Origin: CAZVAN01 sp964625245
GTDB taxonomy: Bacteria; Patescibacteriota; Saccharimonadia; Saccharimonadales; UBA10212
DNA: 26,814 nt
Direction: 5' to 3'
NCBI GenBank assembly: GCA_964625245.1
Contig: CAZVAN010000012.1
Span: 1 to 26,814, forward strand
Positions 1 through 7,754 of the stretch are shown here, piece by piece. The translations under genes were made by a program, and so were the position numbers. Every line of letters starts with the position of its first letter. Within the stretch, counting starts at the first letter, position 1. The notes under the pieces are model-generated. The model was not told the DNA's origin. It made no database searches and saw only the letters and a program-made list of their open reading frames with translations.

Positions 1-63
1 AAAAAGAGACGAACTACTGAAGCTAATCAGGAATTAATCTAACTGTTCAAGTATTTCTGGAGA

Positions 64-1179
64 CTACTGCTCCAGATGTGTATCAATAAATTTCTTCATA
101 TGACTCTTAAAATTCTCAGCCGAAAAACTAGCAACTGACTTGGCGATATTGGCGCCACCAAATTTCTCTGAGCCGAATCTTTCAAGGACTTTGGTTAGGG
201 ATTCAATGGTCTGGTCTTTGAAGAACAAGCCGTTTTTGCCATCTTCAATATAATCCAGAGCCCCACCCGCTTGGTAAGCAATTACCGGTGTACCGGCGGC
301 CAAAGCCTCTACGGCCACTATGCCAAAGTCATCCATATTTGGAAAAATGAAACCGACCGAAGTCTGGAAATAATGGGCCACCTCCTGATCATCCTTACCG
401 CGCAGAAAAGTAATACTTTTTCCAGCCATTCGTTTCAGCCGTTTATGGTCCGGGCCATTGCCCAGTACTACCAGCGGCAGGTTCAACTCAGTGCAAGCTT
501 GGACAGCCAAATCTATCCGCTTATAGGGAGTCTGTCTACCGGCAGTCACAAAGCCGCGACGCGGTTCGCTAGCCTTGCCGGCAAATCGTTCAATATCAAC
601 CGGCGGGTGGATGACGGTTGCCTCCCGATTATAAAATTTCTCAATCATATCCTTAGTGTAGTTAGAGTTGGCGATTATATAGTCAGGTCTTTGGGCGGCT
701 TTATAATCCCACCGGCGCAGTGGACCAACTAGAAGCTTCAAACCAAGGCGAGCCAGTGGATCCAAGTGGCCGAAACCGGGATTTTTTAAATATTCGTCAT
801 AACGAATCCAGTAGTAGTGCGTCGGAGAATGAATATAGCTGATATGGATTGTGTCCGGGCCGGTCTTTACACCTTTAGCTTCGGCACCGGATGAAGAAAG
901 CACCAAATCATAATCACGTAGATTCAGACGGCTAAAGGACCAAACCCGGAGTGGCGGCAAGAACTTACGGAGATTTTTTGGCAGCTTCTGCAGCCAGGTG
1001 GTGCGTACATCGGCGCCGGCGAACCAGTCCATATTACCTGGGTTGTACTGTGAGGTATAAATCGGCGCCTCCGGGAACATCTTATGTAGTTCTAGGGTGA
1101 CCCGCTCGGCGCCTCCAACTCCGACTAGCCAATCGCAAACAATGGCAACCTTCAATTTACTTTGCACCATTCCTACCAA
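64..1179 (-). CDS. GT4-family glycosyltransferase
   Basis: Likely transfers a sugar from a nucleotide-sugar donor to a growing lipid-linked surface glycan at the cytoplasmic face of the membrane. The 371-aa length is normal for GT-B enzymes of family GT4. Seen in the sequence: an N-terminal Rossmann start with a Gly-rich donor/acceptor loop (VGVGGAER, about residues 19-26), the second Rossmann domain opening at GFVTAGRQTPYKRID (about 209-223), and the C-terminal donor-binding motif DDFGIVAVEALAAGTPVIA (283-301), where Asp replaces the first Glu of the usual E-x7-E. The start codon lies 23 bp inside the end of the upstream transferase gene, so the two are probably translated together. Met4 (position 1170) is an equally good start. 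The WbaZ-like mannosyltransferase group is the closest I recall, but donor and acceptor cannot be read from sequence. Family assignment is firm. Confidence 0.93.
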   Translation of the reverse strand: MVGMVQSKLKVAIVCDWLVGVGGAERVTLELHKMFPEAPIYTSQYNPGNMDWFAGADVRTTWLQKLPKNLRKFLPPLRVWSFSRLNLRDYDLVLSSSGAEAKGVKTGPDTIHISYIHSPTHYYWIRYDEYLKNPGFGHLDPLARLGLKLLVGPLRRWDYKAAQRPDYIIANSNYTKDMIEKFYNREATVIHPPVDIERFAGKASEPRRGFVTAGRQTPYKRIDLAVQACTELNLPLVVLGNGPDHKRLKRMAGKSITFLRGKDDQEVAHYFQTSVGFIFPNMDDFGIVAVEALAAGTPVIAYQAGGALDYIEDGKNGLFFKDQTIESLTKVLERFGSEKFGGANIAKSVASFSAENFKSHMKKFIDTHLEQ

Positions 1180-2602
1180 AAACTACGCGTACAGTTTTGA
1201 TTATGATGACAATATCCATCCACAAGCTCCAGTTCTGGACGTAGTAAAGATCCAGCTTGCGGCGTTCCTTAACGCTTATATCCCGTCTGCCTGAGACTTG
1301 CGCCAGGCCAGTTAGCCCGGATTTTACCGCCAGTATTAGGTCTTTTTTCTCGTACTGACCAAGCTCTATGGAATTTAGGGCTCTAGGACCAACAAAACTG
1401 ATATCACCCCTAAAGATGTTTATAAGTTGGGGTAACTCATCCAGACTGGTCCGTCTCAGGAAACGTCCAATTCGGCTGACTCGGGGGTCGTTTGGTAAAA
1501 AATCGCCATTGGCACGGTACTCCCGAGCCAGATCAGGCCGCTGCATTTTTGCAAAGGCTTCCTCTGGCATGAGTCCGTTATAGGCAGTCTTATGACTCCG
1601 AAATTTATAGACTTTAATAATGTTCCCAAAGCGTGTAAGTCGCGGGTCCTTGTAGATAACCGGCCCTCTGGGGTCAAAGATTTTCATTATCAGGCTAATG
1701 ATAAACATCAGGGGCAGGCCTGGTATCAGTAGAATAAGACTGAGCAGCACATCACTGACGCGTTTGACTATCCGTCCCCAACCAATCAGGGCCGTTTGGT
1801 GGACGGCGATAACTGGGATGGATGAGCGAAAGAGTTCTACGGCAATATTGCCGACAAAGAGCTCGCTGTTGCCAGGTACGAAACGATAGGCAATGTGTTT
1901 TGTCAGGGCAAATTCCAGTATTTCGTTGTTGCGCTCCCCGGAAACGAATAGCTCGGTTTGGACTATAGAGTGAATATCGTCAGCTCGAATTTTCTTTACA
2001 GCTTCCTCAAAGGTCTCAAAGACCGGTATATGCGGATACTTCTCCTTAGCGTGTGACTTATTACCGACTACGCCGACTATGCGGTAACCGGAAGCTTTAC
2101 TATCAGATAAACCGAAGACTAGCTCCTGGGCGACATTGGTATTGCCGACAATCAGCAGGTTGGTTATGCCGATATCATAAGAGAATAGTCTTATTCGAAC
2201 GGCCCTGATAAGGTTGCGGATAATTACCAAAAACAAAAAGGCCAGAATGAAGGAGTAGAGTGAGACCAGGCGAGCCGGAAAAATAATCCGGTTGACGGCG
2301 TAGGCATAACTTATTACAAACAGGACACCCACAAATGAACCTATCAGTAGGCGTCCCATTTCAGCGAAGCGTTTTTCGACTATGGAGTTGTTATAGAGAC
2401 CAAGCAGGCCGAATACCAATATCCAGAAGGGAATCAGCAGCAAGAAGAGGTCAATGTAGGTGGTGGCTGGGATTGGGTGGGCTACCGGTGCGCTGTATAG
2501 CTTGCTTCGGATAATAAAGGCGACCCCGAAGGCCGCTATTAGCGCCAAAAAATCACCCACCACCAGAGAAACACTATATAAGAGTGATGAGTTACTTTTC
2601 AT
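1157..2602 (-). CDS. Polyprenyl-phosphate sugar-1-phosphate transferase (WbaP/exopolysaccharide glycosylphosphotransferase type)
   Basis: Initiates surface polysaccharide synthesis by moving a sugar-1-phosphate from a nucleotide sugar onto undecaprenyl phosphate in the membrane. The 481 residues show the long architecture of this family: four hydrophobic helices (about 8-130), a CoA-binding_3-like Rossmann domain (about 146-250), a reentrant hydrophobic helix (about 282-305) and the C-terminal bacterial transferase domain. In that domain I see VYKFRS (331-336), RRTSLDELPQ (383-392) with the catalytic Asp-Glu pair, SFVGPRA (402-408) and SGLTGLAQVSGR (428-439). The usual SFVGPRP has Ala for Pro here, a modest deviation. 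No Shine-Dalgarno precedes the ATG. A TACAAT -10 sits 9 bases upstream, so the mRNA may be leaderless. The gene is first in a two-gene unit with the GT4 enzyme and divergent from the O-antigen-ligase-like gene. The family call is solid; the sugar is unknown. Confidence 0.95.
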   Translation of the reverse strand: MKSNSSLLYSVSLVVGDFLALIAAFGVAFIIRSKLYSAPVAHPIPATTYIDLFLLLIPFWILVFGLLGLYNNSIVEKRFAEMGRLLIGSFVGVLFVISYAYAVNRIIFPARLVSLYSFILAFLFLVIIRNLIRAVRIRLFSYDIGITNLLIVGNTNVAQELVFGLSDSKASGYRIVGVVGNKSHAKEKYPHIPVFETFEEAVKKIRADDIHSIVQTELFVSGERNNEILEFALTKHIAYRFVPGNSELFVGNIAVELFRSSIPVIAVHQTALIGWGRIVKRVSDVLLSLILLIPGLPLMFIISLIMKIFDPRGPVIYKDPRLTRFGNIIKVYKFRSHKTAYNGLMPEEAFAKMQRPDLAREYRANGDFLPNDPRVSRIGRFLRRTSLDELPQLINIFRGDISFVGPRALNSIELGQYEKKDLILAVKSGLTGLAQVSGRRDISVKERRKLDLYYVQNWSLWMDIVIIIKTVRVVFGRNGAK

Positions 2603-2603
2603 C

Positions 2604-2617
2604 TATACTAAATTGTA
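2604..2617. promoter_or_regulatory. Overlapping divergent -10 elements between the two glycan operons
   Basis: Only 21 bp separate the divergent start codons. On the plus strand TATACT (2604-2609) lies 14 bases before the ATG at 2624. On the minus strand TACAAT (complement of 2612-2617) lies 9 bases before the ATG at 2602. Neither has a convincing -35; the best is TTGATA with a 15-nt spacer on the minus strand. The two RNA polymerase footprints would overlap, so the operons may be mutually exclusive. Confidence 0.5.
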
Positions 2618-2623
2618 GCATTT

Positions 2624-3973
2624 ATGAAGACGTATCAATCTGTTTCAAAGGTGATCAGGGTCTCGGCTTGGATAATTATAGTAATTCTAGTTTTGATGCC
2701 TTTCCACGCGCTACTCACAGTTTGGCTTGCTAGCCTTGCCGGGCACTACACTTTGCTGCGGCTATGGAAAGAGTTTCTGCTGGCCGGATTGTCACTAGGC
2801 TGCTTATATCTGCTTATCGTTGATACTGAACTTCGCAAAAAGCTATTTGGATTTTGGCCGGCCAGACTGATTGGTGTGTATACGCTGGTGCTGCTGGTTT
2901 GGGGAGCCATTGCACTGGCTACCAGTAACGTTAACGCCAAGGCTCTGGCCTATGGTCTACTGATCGATACTAGATTTTTAATTTTTTTCCTGCTGGTCTG
3001 GCTAATCGCGTCTCGCTGTCGGTTATTATCCAAGAAGTGGGCGGAGATATTGCTGATACCGGCCGCGGCAGTAGTGGTTTTTGGATTAGCGCAACATTTC
3101 CTGCTACCCTATGATTTTTTAAAGCACTTTGGCTACGGACCAGATACCATTAGCCCCTATGAAACAATTAACCACAACCTCAACTACATCCGCATAGCTT
3201 CCACCCTGCGCGGCGCTAATCCGTTGGGAGCCTATCTTGTCATCCCCCTCAGTGTGCTAAGCATTCTGCTGATCAAAACTAAATTTAGGCGGCGAGCTAG
3301 AGCAGTGCTTTATATAGGCGTGATACTGACTTTAATATTCAGTTACTCACGCAGTGCCTGGGTTGGTGCGGCCGCCAGCGTTTTAGTAATTGGTTGGGTA
3401 GCGTTAAAAACGTCTTACCAGAAGCGGCTGGCCATTTGGCTGGCAGTAGCGGTTGTGACAATTGGCGGTCTGTCCGCCTTTGCCCTGCGCCACAACACCA
3501 CATTTGAGGATGCATTTTTGCACACCGATCATAAATCCCAAGTCTTAACCAGCTCTAACCAAGGCCATTCAGCGGCTTTTAAGGACGCTGCTCATGATAT
3601 TACTCACCAGCCGCTGGGCAGTGGTCCTGGCAGCGCCGGACCAGCCTCTGTCTATAATAATCACCCGCCGCGGATTGCCGAGAACTACTTTCTGCAAATC
3701 GGCCAAGAGACCGGCATCATTGGCATGGGGCTCTTTATAGCCATCAATGTTTTGGTTGGACAACTGCTTTGGATGCGTCGAGCTGACTACCTGTCACTGG
3801 CATTATTTGGAAGCCTAATTGGGCTAACTTTAGTGAATTTATTATCACATGCCTGGGCGGATGATACCTTGGCTTATGTGTGGTGGGGACTAGCCGGAAT
3901 TGCCCTGGCACCTGCTATAATTGACAGTAGTCATAAGCATAAAAATGCCAAAACTGAACAAAAAGCAACATAA
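2624..3973 (+). CDS. O-antigen ligase / Wzy polymerase-like multispanning protein
   Basis: A 449-aa integral membrane protein with about ten to twelve hydrophobic segments and one large extracytoplasmic loop, the layout of the Wzy_C (PF04932) O-antigen ligase/polymerase superfamily. Such proteins join or ligate undecaprenyl-linked glycans on the outer face of the membrane. Recognisable features are FSYSRSAWVGA just before a TM helix (about 239-249), the loop motif HQPLGSGPGSAGP (about 328-340) and the following AENYFLQIGQETGIIG (about 350-365), typical of the loop and next helix in this family. Upstream are the divergent glycan initiator and GT4 genes; downstream is a GtrA-like gene whose ATG overlaps this gene's 3' end. 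There is no clear Shine-Dalgarno; the leader would be only about 7 nt. Ligase versus polymerase cannot be decided from sequence. In an organism lacking LPS the product would be a wall or capsule glycan (inference). Confidence 0.85.
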   Translation: MKTYQSVSKVIRVSAWIIIVILVLMPFHALLTVWLASLAGHYTLLRLWKEFLLAGLSLGCLYLLIVDTELRKKLFGFWPARLIGVYTLVLLVWGAIALATSNVNAKALAYGLLIDTRFLIFFLLVWLIASRCRLLSKKWAEILLIPAAAVVVFGLAQHFLLPYDFLKHFGYGPDTISPYETINHNLNYIRIASTLRGANPLGAYLVIPLSVLSILLIKTKFRRRARAVLYIGVILTLIFSYSRSAWVGAAASVLVIGWVALKTSYQKRLAIWLAVAVVTIGGLSAFALRHNTTFEDAFLHTDHKSQVLTSSNQGHSAAFKDAAHDITHQPLGSGPGSAGPASVYNNHPPRIAENYFLQIGQETGIIGMGLFIAINVLVGQLLWMRRADYLSLALFGSLIGLTLVNLLSHAWADDTLAYVWWGLAGIALAPAIIDSSHKHKNAKTEQKAT

Positions 3974-4427
3974 GCTCGTCGTCCAATTCGTTAAATACGC
4001 TGTGAGCGGCGGCGCTTATTTTTGGTGCGGCTACCTTATATTTTTCCTGTGCTACTCGGTGGCTCATTGGAATTTATGGTGGGCTAAACTGTCGGCTAAT
4101 ATAGTGGGTTGGTTAGTCAATTTCACCTTGCAGCGCTACTGGGCGTTTAATAACGCCGAACTCAAGAAACATCAAACACAGGTGACTGGCCGCTACGCAG
4201 TCATAACCCTAACAGACTTTATGCTGGATTATGTGATTGTGGCCAGTCTGAAGGCTGTAGGCATATCGCCATACATAGGGCAATTCATCAGCTCTGGCTT
4301 TTTTACGTTTTGGAACTATCTTTGGTACCGGTTTTGGGTCTTTCCCGAGAAGTTCAATAAAAAACAGCGAGTCCACACCCTGAGAGTTGCTCATCGGCCT
4401 CACGGACACGGAGCATATAGGACGTAG
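3945..4427 (+). CDS. GtrA-like membrane protein (putative polyprenyl-phosphate-sugar flippase)
   Basis: A 160-aa protein with four hydrophobic helices, matching the GtrA/DPMS-associated family (PF04138). Members are thought to flip polyprenyl-phosphate-linked sugars or assist glycan-modifying glycosyltransferases. Family hallmarks are FVKYAVSGG near the N-terminus, the NFTLQRYWAF segment after the second helix, and NYLWYRFWVFPEKF near the C-terminus. I chose the ATG at 3945 because it opens directly on MPKLNKKQHK and the family-like helix 1. An in-frame TTG at 3921 would add eight residues lying inside the previous gene. The gene overlaps the ligase-like gene by 29 bp and ends 3 bp before the HTH gene, so all three look like one operon. 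The C-terminal tail after about residue 135 is basic and His-rich and is not part of the family core. Confidence 0.88.
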   Translation: MPKLNKKQHKLVVQFVKYAVSGGAYFWCGYLIFFLCYSVAHWNLWWAKLSANIVGWLVNFTLQRYWAFNNAELKKHQTQVTGRYAVITLTDFMLDYVIVASLKAVGISPYIGQFISSGFFTFWNYLWYRFWVFPEKFNKKQRVHTLRVAHRPHGHGAYRT

Positions 4428-4430
4428 CAA

Positions 4431-4940
4431 ATGCAAAATCTGCAACAGAAAGAAAAGTTGACCGAAGAAAAAGCCATCAGGCCAACTAAAAGGCAACAGG
4501 AACTACTTACCTTTATAGAAGCGTTCATTCTTGAAAACGGTTATAGCCCCAGCTACCGTGAAATTATGATTGGCCTCAACTACACGTCAGTGGCTACCGT
4601 GAGTCTGCACGTTAATAATCTGATAGGCCGCGGGCATTTGCAAAAACGCGACCGCTCAGCTCGCTCGCTGGAGGTGGTCAAACCAGAGCTTGCCAAAACT
4701 GAACCTAAAATTGCCGCCAAACAACTCAAAACTAGCGAGGAAAAGTGGCTGGTAGAAAAAACTGAACTATTTTTTAAAGAAGTAGAGACCATGCCTAGGA
4801 TTGTTGAAGGCCAATTAGACCAACTCTACGTGCTGATTGGAGCGCTTAAGGTACTTGGGGCCCACGGTGCGGCTAGTGCCTTTATTGCCAGGCTGACGGA
4901 GCTCAAGAAGCGGATTGGCGCCAACGAATACAGCGTCTAA
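4431..4940 (+). CDS. LexA-type winged-helix DNA-binding protein lacking the S24 protease domain
   Basis: A 169-aa protein. Residues about 17-85 match the LexA DNA-binding domain (PF01726): PTKRQQELLTFIEAFILENG, then YSPSYREIMIGL, then the recognition helix region TSVATVSLHVNNLIGRGHL. LexA proteins follow this with a self-cleavage peptidase S24 domain carrying an Ala-Gly cleavage site and a Ser-Lys dyad. Here the second half (about 90-169) is a Lys/Glu-rich helical segment with no such motif, ending in a short Ala-rich helix (LGAHGAASAFIARL). It should therefore bind DNA but cannot be an SOS repressor by the normal mechanism. It begins 3 bp after the GtrA-like gene, so it may regulate the glycan cluster (inference). 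Start and family of the N-terminal domain are secure; the target is unknown. Confidence 0.85.
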   Translation: MQNLQQKEKLTEEKAIRPTKRQQELLTFIEAFILENGYSPSYREIMIGLNYTSVATVSLHVNNLIGRGHLQKRDRSARSLEVVKPELAKTEPKIAAKQLKTSEEKWLVEKTELFFKEVETMPRIVEGQLDQLYVLIGALKVLGAHGAASAFIARLTELKKRIGANEYSV

Positions 4941-4953
4941 CAAGTTTCGCAAC

Positions 4954-4994
4954 GCCTAGCCTGCTTGGTCGGCAAAGCCGCCAATCGGCTAGGC
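4954..4994. terminator. Branched stem-loop between convergent genes, possible terminator
   Basis: GCCTAGCC (4954-4961) pairs with GGCTAGGC (4987-4994), and a small inner stem CGGC/GCCG (4970-4973/4977-4980) fits inside the loop. It lies 14 bp past the HTH gene and before the convergent exporter gene. There is no real U-tract (CTTTAG follows), so intrinsic termination is uncertain. The remaining bases up to 5138 show nothing I can name. Confidence 0.35.
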
Positions 4995-5138
4995 CTTTAG
5001 CCACACTGCTACGTCAGAAGTTGCGCTACTCCTTCGAGGTATGTTCAGGACATCTTCAGTCCGTAGCTCACTTCTTCCTTGCATTGCAGCCAAATGCGAA
5101 AATTGTTTGGTTAGGAGGCTAGATGCCCAGGAGCTTAG

Positions 5139-6782
5139 CTAGCGGCGTTGGCCGCCAGGCACTCCGCCTTCGCTGACCAGCGGTTGACCCTTCTTGCCTT
5201 GCAGCGGAATTTCTTTGAGCAGCCAGGAGGCGAAGAAAGCGATGGACACTACAATACCCGAGATTATAAAAACCTCACTTATCGAGCTAGACAATGCTTC
5301 TTTTAGGCCACCGATAAGATGGCTGTAGCTATGCAGTGAACTTTGTTGCTGCTCAGGCGGTAGCTTAGCAATGGCAGCTGTTGTAGCGTGCTGAGCGGCG
5401 GGAGATAGCAGGTTTTGCATCTGATTTGGACTCAAATGGGTTATATCAAGTTTTGGCCCGGAGTTTGAGGTGATTATACGATTAGCGGCGTCGCTGGAAA
5501 CATTCGATAAGTGAGAACCCAACCTGTTATTCAAAATACTGCCCATCACTGCAACGCCAACTGTGGCACCAATACTACGAAACATTTGCACCGAAGCCGT
5601 TACTACGCCGAGGCGTGACTGCGGAAAGGCGTTTTGGACTACCAGGTTGAATATTGGCATGCCAATGCCAAGGCCAATGCCGGTTACAATCATGCGCTCA
5701 ATCAACTGGCCATTAGTGGTTGAGGGGTTCATGGTACCAAGCCAAAGCAGCCCGACAGTTATGAAAGCCGTACCGAGTATAGCCATTCGCTTATATTTGC
5801 CGGTGCGCGAAACTATCTGGCCAGTAATAATGCTGGCCGGTACTAAACTTAGCACTAATGGCGTAGTAATAAGGCCGGAATTGGTAGCTGTGCGACCTAG
5901 TACGCCTTGGGCGAATAGTGGTATATAAAGTATTGCCCCAAACATCGCTAGGCCAATCAGAAAGACGATAATCATCGATACTCTGTAAATTGAATTTTTG
6001 AATAGATCCATCGGTAGAATCGGATCTTTGGCGTATGAACGTTCAACCTTAACAAAGCTATAGAGTAGAATCGCCGCCGCCGCCAGCATTCCGACAACTT
6101 GGGCCGAGTGCCAGGCGTATTGGTTGCCACCCCAAACCAACCCCAGCATCAGGCTGGACAACCCAGCGGCCAACAATCCGGCGCCAAGGAAGTCTATCGA
6201 CTCCTTTTTATGGCCACCAACTTTAGGCATTAGACTGCTAATTAATCCGAAGGCGATGATGCCAACCGGGACGTTGATATAAAAGTTCCAACGCCAGGTG
6301 GCGTGGTCAGTCAGATAGCCACCTAGAAGTGGGCCAATGACAGACGCTAGGCCAAAAACGGCGCCAATCATACCTTGCCACTTGCCGCGCTCGGCGGGGG
6401 TAAATAAATCACCAATGACAGCGAAGGAGTTGCTCATTAGTAGTCCTGCACCAATGCCTTGCAAGGCTCGGAAACCAATCAGCTCGGTCATATTTTGCGA
6501 TAGACCGCTCAATATTGAGCCAGCAACGAACACAAAAATGCCTAGGAGCAGCAATTTCTTACGCCCAAAAATGTCAGACAGTTTGCCGGAGATGGGTACA
6601 GTGATGGTAGAAGTTAGCAGATAAGCCGTGACCACCCAGGACAACTCCGATAGGCCATGCAGCTCGGAGACAATGCGAGGCAGAGCAGTGGAGACAATAG
6701 TTTGATCCAAAGCGGCCAGCAGCATGCCGCTCATAACGGCCAGCATAATAATTATTTTTTGACGGATAGGTAGATGTATCAT
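5139..6782 (-). CDS. DHA2-family (EmrB/QacA-type) MFS multidrug exporter
   Basis: A 547-aa transporter with about 14 hydrophobic helices, the size and topology of proton-driven DHA2 drug exporters in the cytoplasmic membrane. Family motifs are visible: D1-like LDQTIVSTALPRI in helix 1 (about 25-37), motif A GKLSDIFGRKKLLLLG after helix 2 (about 66-81), RALQGIGAGLL before helix 4, and motif C region GPLLGGYLTDHATWRWNFY in helix 5 (about 151-169). A loop of roughly 80 residues before the last helix is rich in Gln and Ser and includes a Pro-Glu-Gln-Gln stretch, as in other 14-TM members. Its ATG overlaps the MarR stop codon as ATGA, so it is translationally coupled to its probable repressor. Substrate cannot be predicted. 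The ORF ends with a short polar tail. Confidence 0.95.
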   Translation of the reverse strand: MIHLPIRQKIIIMLAVMSGMLLAALDQTIVSTALPRIVSELHGLSELSWVVTAYLLTSTITVPISGKLSDIFGRKKLLLLGIFVFVAGSILSGLSQNMTELIGFRALQGIGAGLLMSNSFAVIGDLFTPAERGKWQGMIGAVFGLASVIGPLLGGYLTDHATWRWNFYINVPVGIIAFGLISSLMPKVGGHKKESIDFLGAGLLAAGLSSLMLGLVWGGNQYAWHSAQVVGMLAAAAILLYSFVKVERSYAKDPILPMDLFKNSIYRVSMIIVFLIGLAMFGAILYIPLFAQGVLGRTATNSGLITTPLVLSLVPASIITGQIVSRTGKYKRMAILGTAFITVGLLWLGTMNPSTTNGQLIERMIVTGIGLGIGMPIFNLVVQNAFPQSRLGVVTASVQMFRSIGATVGVAVMGSILNNRLGSHLSNVSSDAANRIITSNSGPKLDITHLSPNQMQNLLSPAAQHATTAAIAKLPPEQQQSSLHSYSHLIGGLKEALSSSISEVFIISGIVVSIAFFASWLLKEIPLQGKKGQPLVSEGGVPGGQRR

Positions 6783-7219
6783 TTAATTCCTCCGGTTTGT
6801 TTTTGCATGCCAACAACCATTTTGCGATGCAGGTCGGCCAGTTGGCTAAGCTCTTTAGTATTTAGGCTGTCAATTGCGCTGCGAACGCCAGCAAACTTAA
6901 GTTTGTTAAGTTTTTTAAGAAGCCGTAGGCCGTCGTTAGTTAAACTTAAACGTACAAAGCGACGGTCTTTAGGATCATCTTGCCGGTTAACCAGTTTTTT
7001 ATCGACCAGCGGGTCAAGTAGCTGGGTCACAGCACTTTTGGTAATGCCTAAATATTCAGAAATTTGTTTGACGTTAGCCTCACGATGGTGGAAGAGCATA
7101 AACAGCATACCAACTTGAGCATGCGACACGCCAAGAGCTTTCCAGGCGGTGGGGCCCTGCAAGCGCTGGCATCTGGCCAGACTTTCTACGACTTCTTGGA
7201 TTAAATCTTCCCTTTTCAT
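6779..7219 (-). CDS. MarR-family transcriptional regulator
   Basis: A 146-aa winged-helix regulator of normal MarR length. It has N-terminal dimerisation helices, then ANVKQISEYLGITKSAVTQL (about 68-87; helix-turn-helix) and the wing sequence DDPKDRRFVRLSLTNDG (about 101-117), which carries the near-invariant DxRxxxxxLT pattern of the family. MarR proteins bind palindromes as dimers and release DNA when a phenolic or other ligand, or oxidation, is sensed. The gene is first in a two-gene operon with the DHA2 exporter (ATGA overlap). Inverted repeats overlap its promoter, so autorepression plus control of the exporter is the straightforward reading. One Cys (in SLARCQRL) is near the N-terminus. 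There is no convincing Shine-Dalgarno before the ATG. Confidence 0.95.
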   Translation of the reverse strand: MKREDLIQEVVESLARCQRLQGPTAWKALGVSHAQVGMLFMLFHHREANVKQISEYLGITKSAVTQLLDPLVDKKLVNRQDDPKDRRFVRLSLTNDGLRLLKKLNKLKFAGVRSAIDSLNTKELSQLADLHRKMVVGMQKQTGGIK

Positions 7220-7221
7220 AA

Positions 7222-7266
7222 TAGTTAAGTTACTTAAATATTAACCTACTTAACTACCTGAGTCAA
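7222..7266 (-). promoter_or_regulatory. marR-exporter promoter with MarR-type operators
   Basis: On the minus strand TTGACT (complement of 7261-7266) and TAATAT (complement of 7238-7243) are separated by exactly 17 bases, a near-consensus sigma-70 promoter. A perfect 13-bp palindrome TTAAGTTACTTAA (7225-7237) lies just downstream of the -10 and covers the predicted start site. A longer dyad TAGTTAAGT (7222-7230) / ACTTAACTA (7248-7256) places a matching half-site in the spacer. This is the expected arrangement for a MarR repressor blocking its own promoter. Confidence 0.8.
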
Positions 7267-7348
7267 GCATAATAATTAGGGTGGGGAGAGTCTGTAGAGA
7301 TCTATAGCCTGAGGCGTGAGCAACTATCGGATTAGGATCGTCCAAAAT

Positions 7349-7378
7349 AAAAACCCCGATAAAACTCAAAGGGTTTTT
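7349..7378 (-). terminator. Rho-independent terminator, AT-flanked
   Basis: AAAAACCC (7349-7356) pairs with GGGTTTTT (7371-7378) around a 14-nt loop. It lies just past the 3' end of the proline-rich protein gene on the minus strand. The symmetric A/T flanks let it work in either direction. Confidence 0.7.
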
Positions 7379-7394
7379 AATATGAGAGCGCGGG

Positions 7395-7640
7395 CTATTT
7401 CTTCATGTACATATAAGCTGCCAGAGCAACAGCGATAACAACTATGACCGCTACAATAATCATGGTGTGGCTCTTTTTGGCTGGCATTGGGCCCTTAGGA
7501 GCTGGTGGCGGGCCGGAAGGTCCACCTGGAGCTGACATTGGGTCCGGAGCTGGAGCTGGCATTGGGTCCGGAGCTGGAGCTGGCGGTGCCGGCGGCTCGG
7601 GAGTTGCTACTGGTGTTGGAGGGACTTGAGTTGGTTGCAT
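7395..7640 (-). CDS. Small proline-rich, tail-anchored membrane protein
   Basis: An 81-aa protein with two parts: residues 1-54 are almost entirely Pro, Ala, Thr, Gly, Asp and Met (disordered, cytoplasmic), and residues 58-79 form one hydrophobic helix (MIIVAVIVVIAVALAAYMYM) ending in Lys-Lys. No enzyme motif is present. An exact eight-residue repeat encoded by two copies of a 24-bp unit sits in the Pro-rich part. AAGG lies 11 bases before the ATG, and an extended -10 lies 30 bases upstream. The Pro-rich-then-helix layout, including Lys-Ser followed by MIIV, recurs at the N-terminus of the sugar-binding protein at 10531. Function unknown; a low-complexity linker or scaffold is a guess. The antisense ORF over the same bases is a composition artefact. 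Confidence 0.75.
   Translation of the reverse strand: MQPTQVPPTPVATPEPPAPPAPAPDPMPAPAPDPMSAPGGPSGPPPAPKGPMPAKKSHTMIIVAVIVVIAVALAAYMYMKK
7536..7583. repeat. 24-bp exact tandem duplication within the proline-rich gene
   Basis: The 24-base unit beginning CATTGGGTCCGG occurs twice back to back (7536-7559 and 7560-7583). It encodes a repeated eight-residue Pro/Ala/Asp/Met block and keeps frame. Copy number could vary between strains. Confidence 0.9.
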
Positions 7641-7671
7641 GTTAAAAATACCTTTTTAGCTTGATGATTTC

Positions 7672-7680
7672 ATTTTAGCA
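7672..7680 (-). promoter_or_regulatory. Extended -10 promoter of the proline-rich protein gene
   Basis: On the minus strand TGCTAAAAT reads as an extended -10 (TG, one base, TAAAAT) 31 bases before the ATG. No clear -35 was found. Confidence 0.45.
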
Positions 7681-7754
7681 CGCTTAAACATAAACGCTAT
7701 AGCTAAAGCCGGTTGGTTCGACCGAGAGTAAGCCGTAACCATATTTCGTCTGGT

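Noticed and set aside
3916..3921. TATAAT inside the O-antigen-ligase-like gene, possible internal promoter for the GtrA-like gene
   Set aside because: It has a TG one base upstream but no -35 at the right distance, and the genes overlap as an operon; too weak to list.
3921..3944. TTG start for the GtrA-like protein
   Set aside because: The ATG at 3945 gives the family-like N-terminus; extra residues lie within the previous gene.
5123..5176. 17-codon plus-strand ORF with GGAGG upstream near the exporter's 3' end
   Set aside because: Too short and antisense to the exporter; no other support.
7444..7629. Gly-rich plus-strand ORF opposite the Pro-rich gene
   Set aside because: It is the complement of a Pro codon-rich stretch; a composition artefact.
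7700..7730. GGTTCGACC-containing stretch resembling a tRNA T-arm
   Set aside because: No acceptor stem, anticodon arm or D-arm can be built around it.
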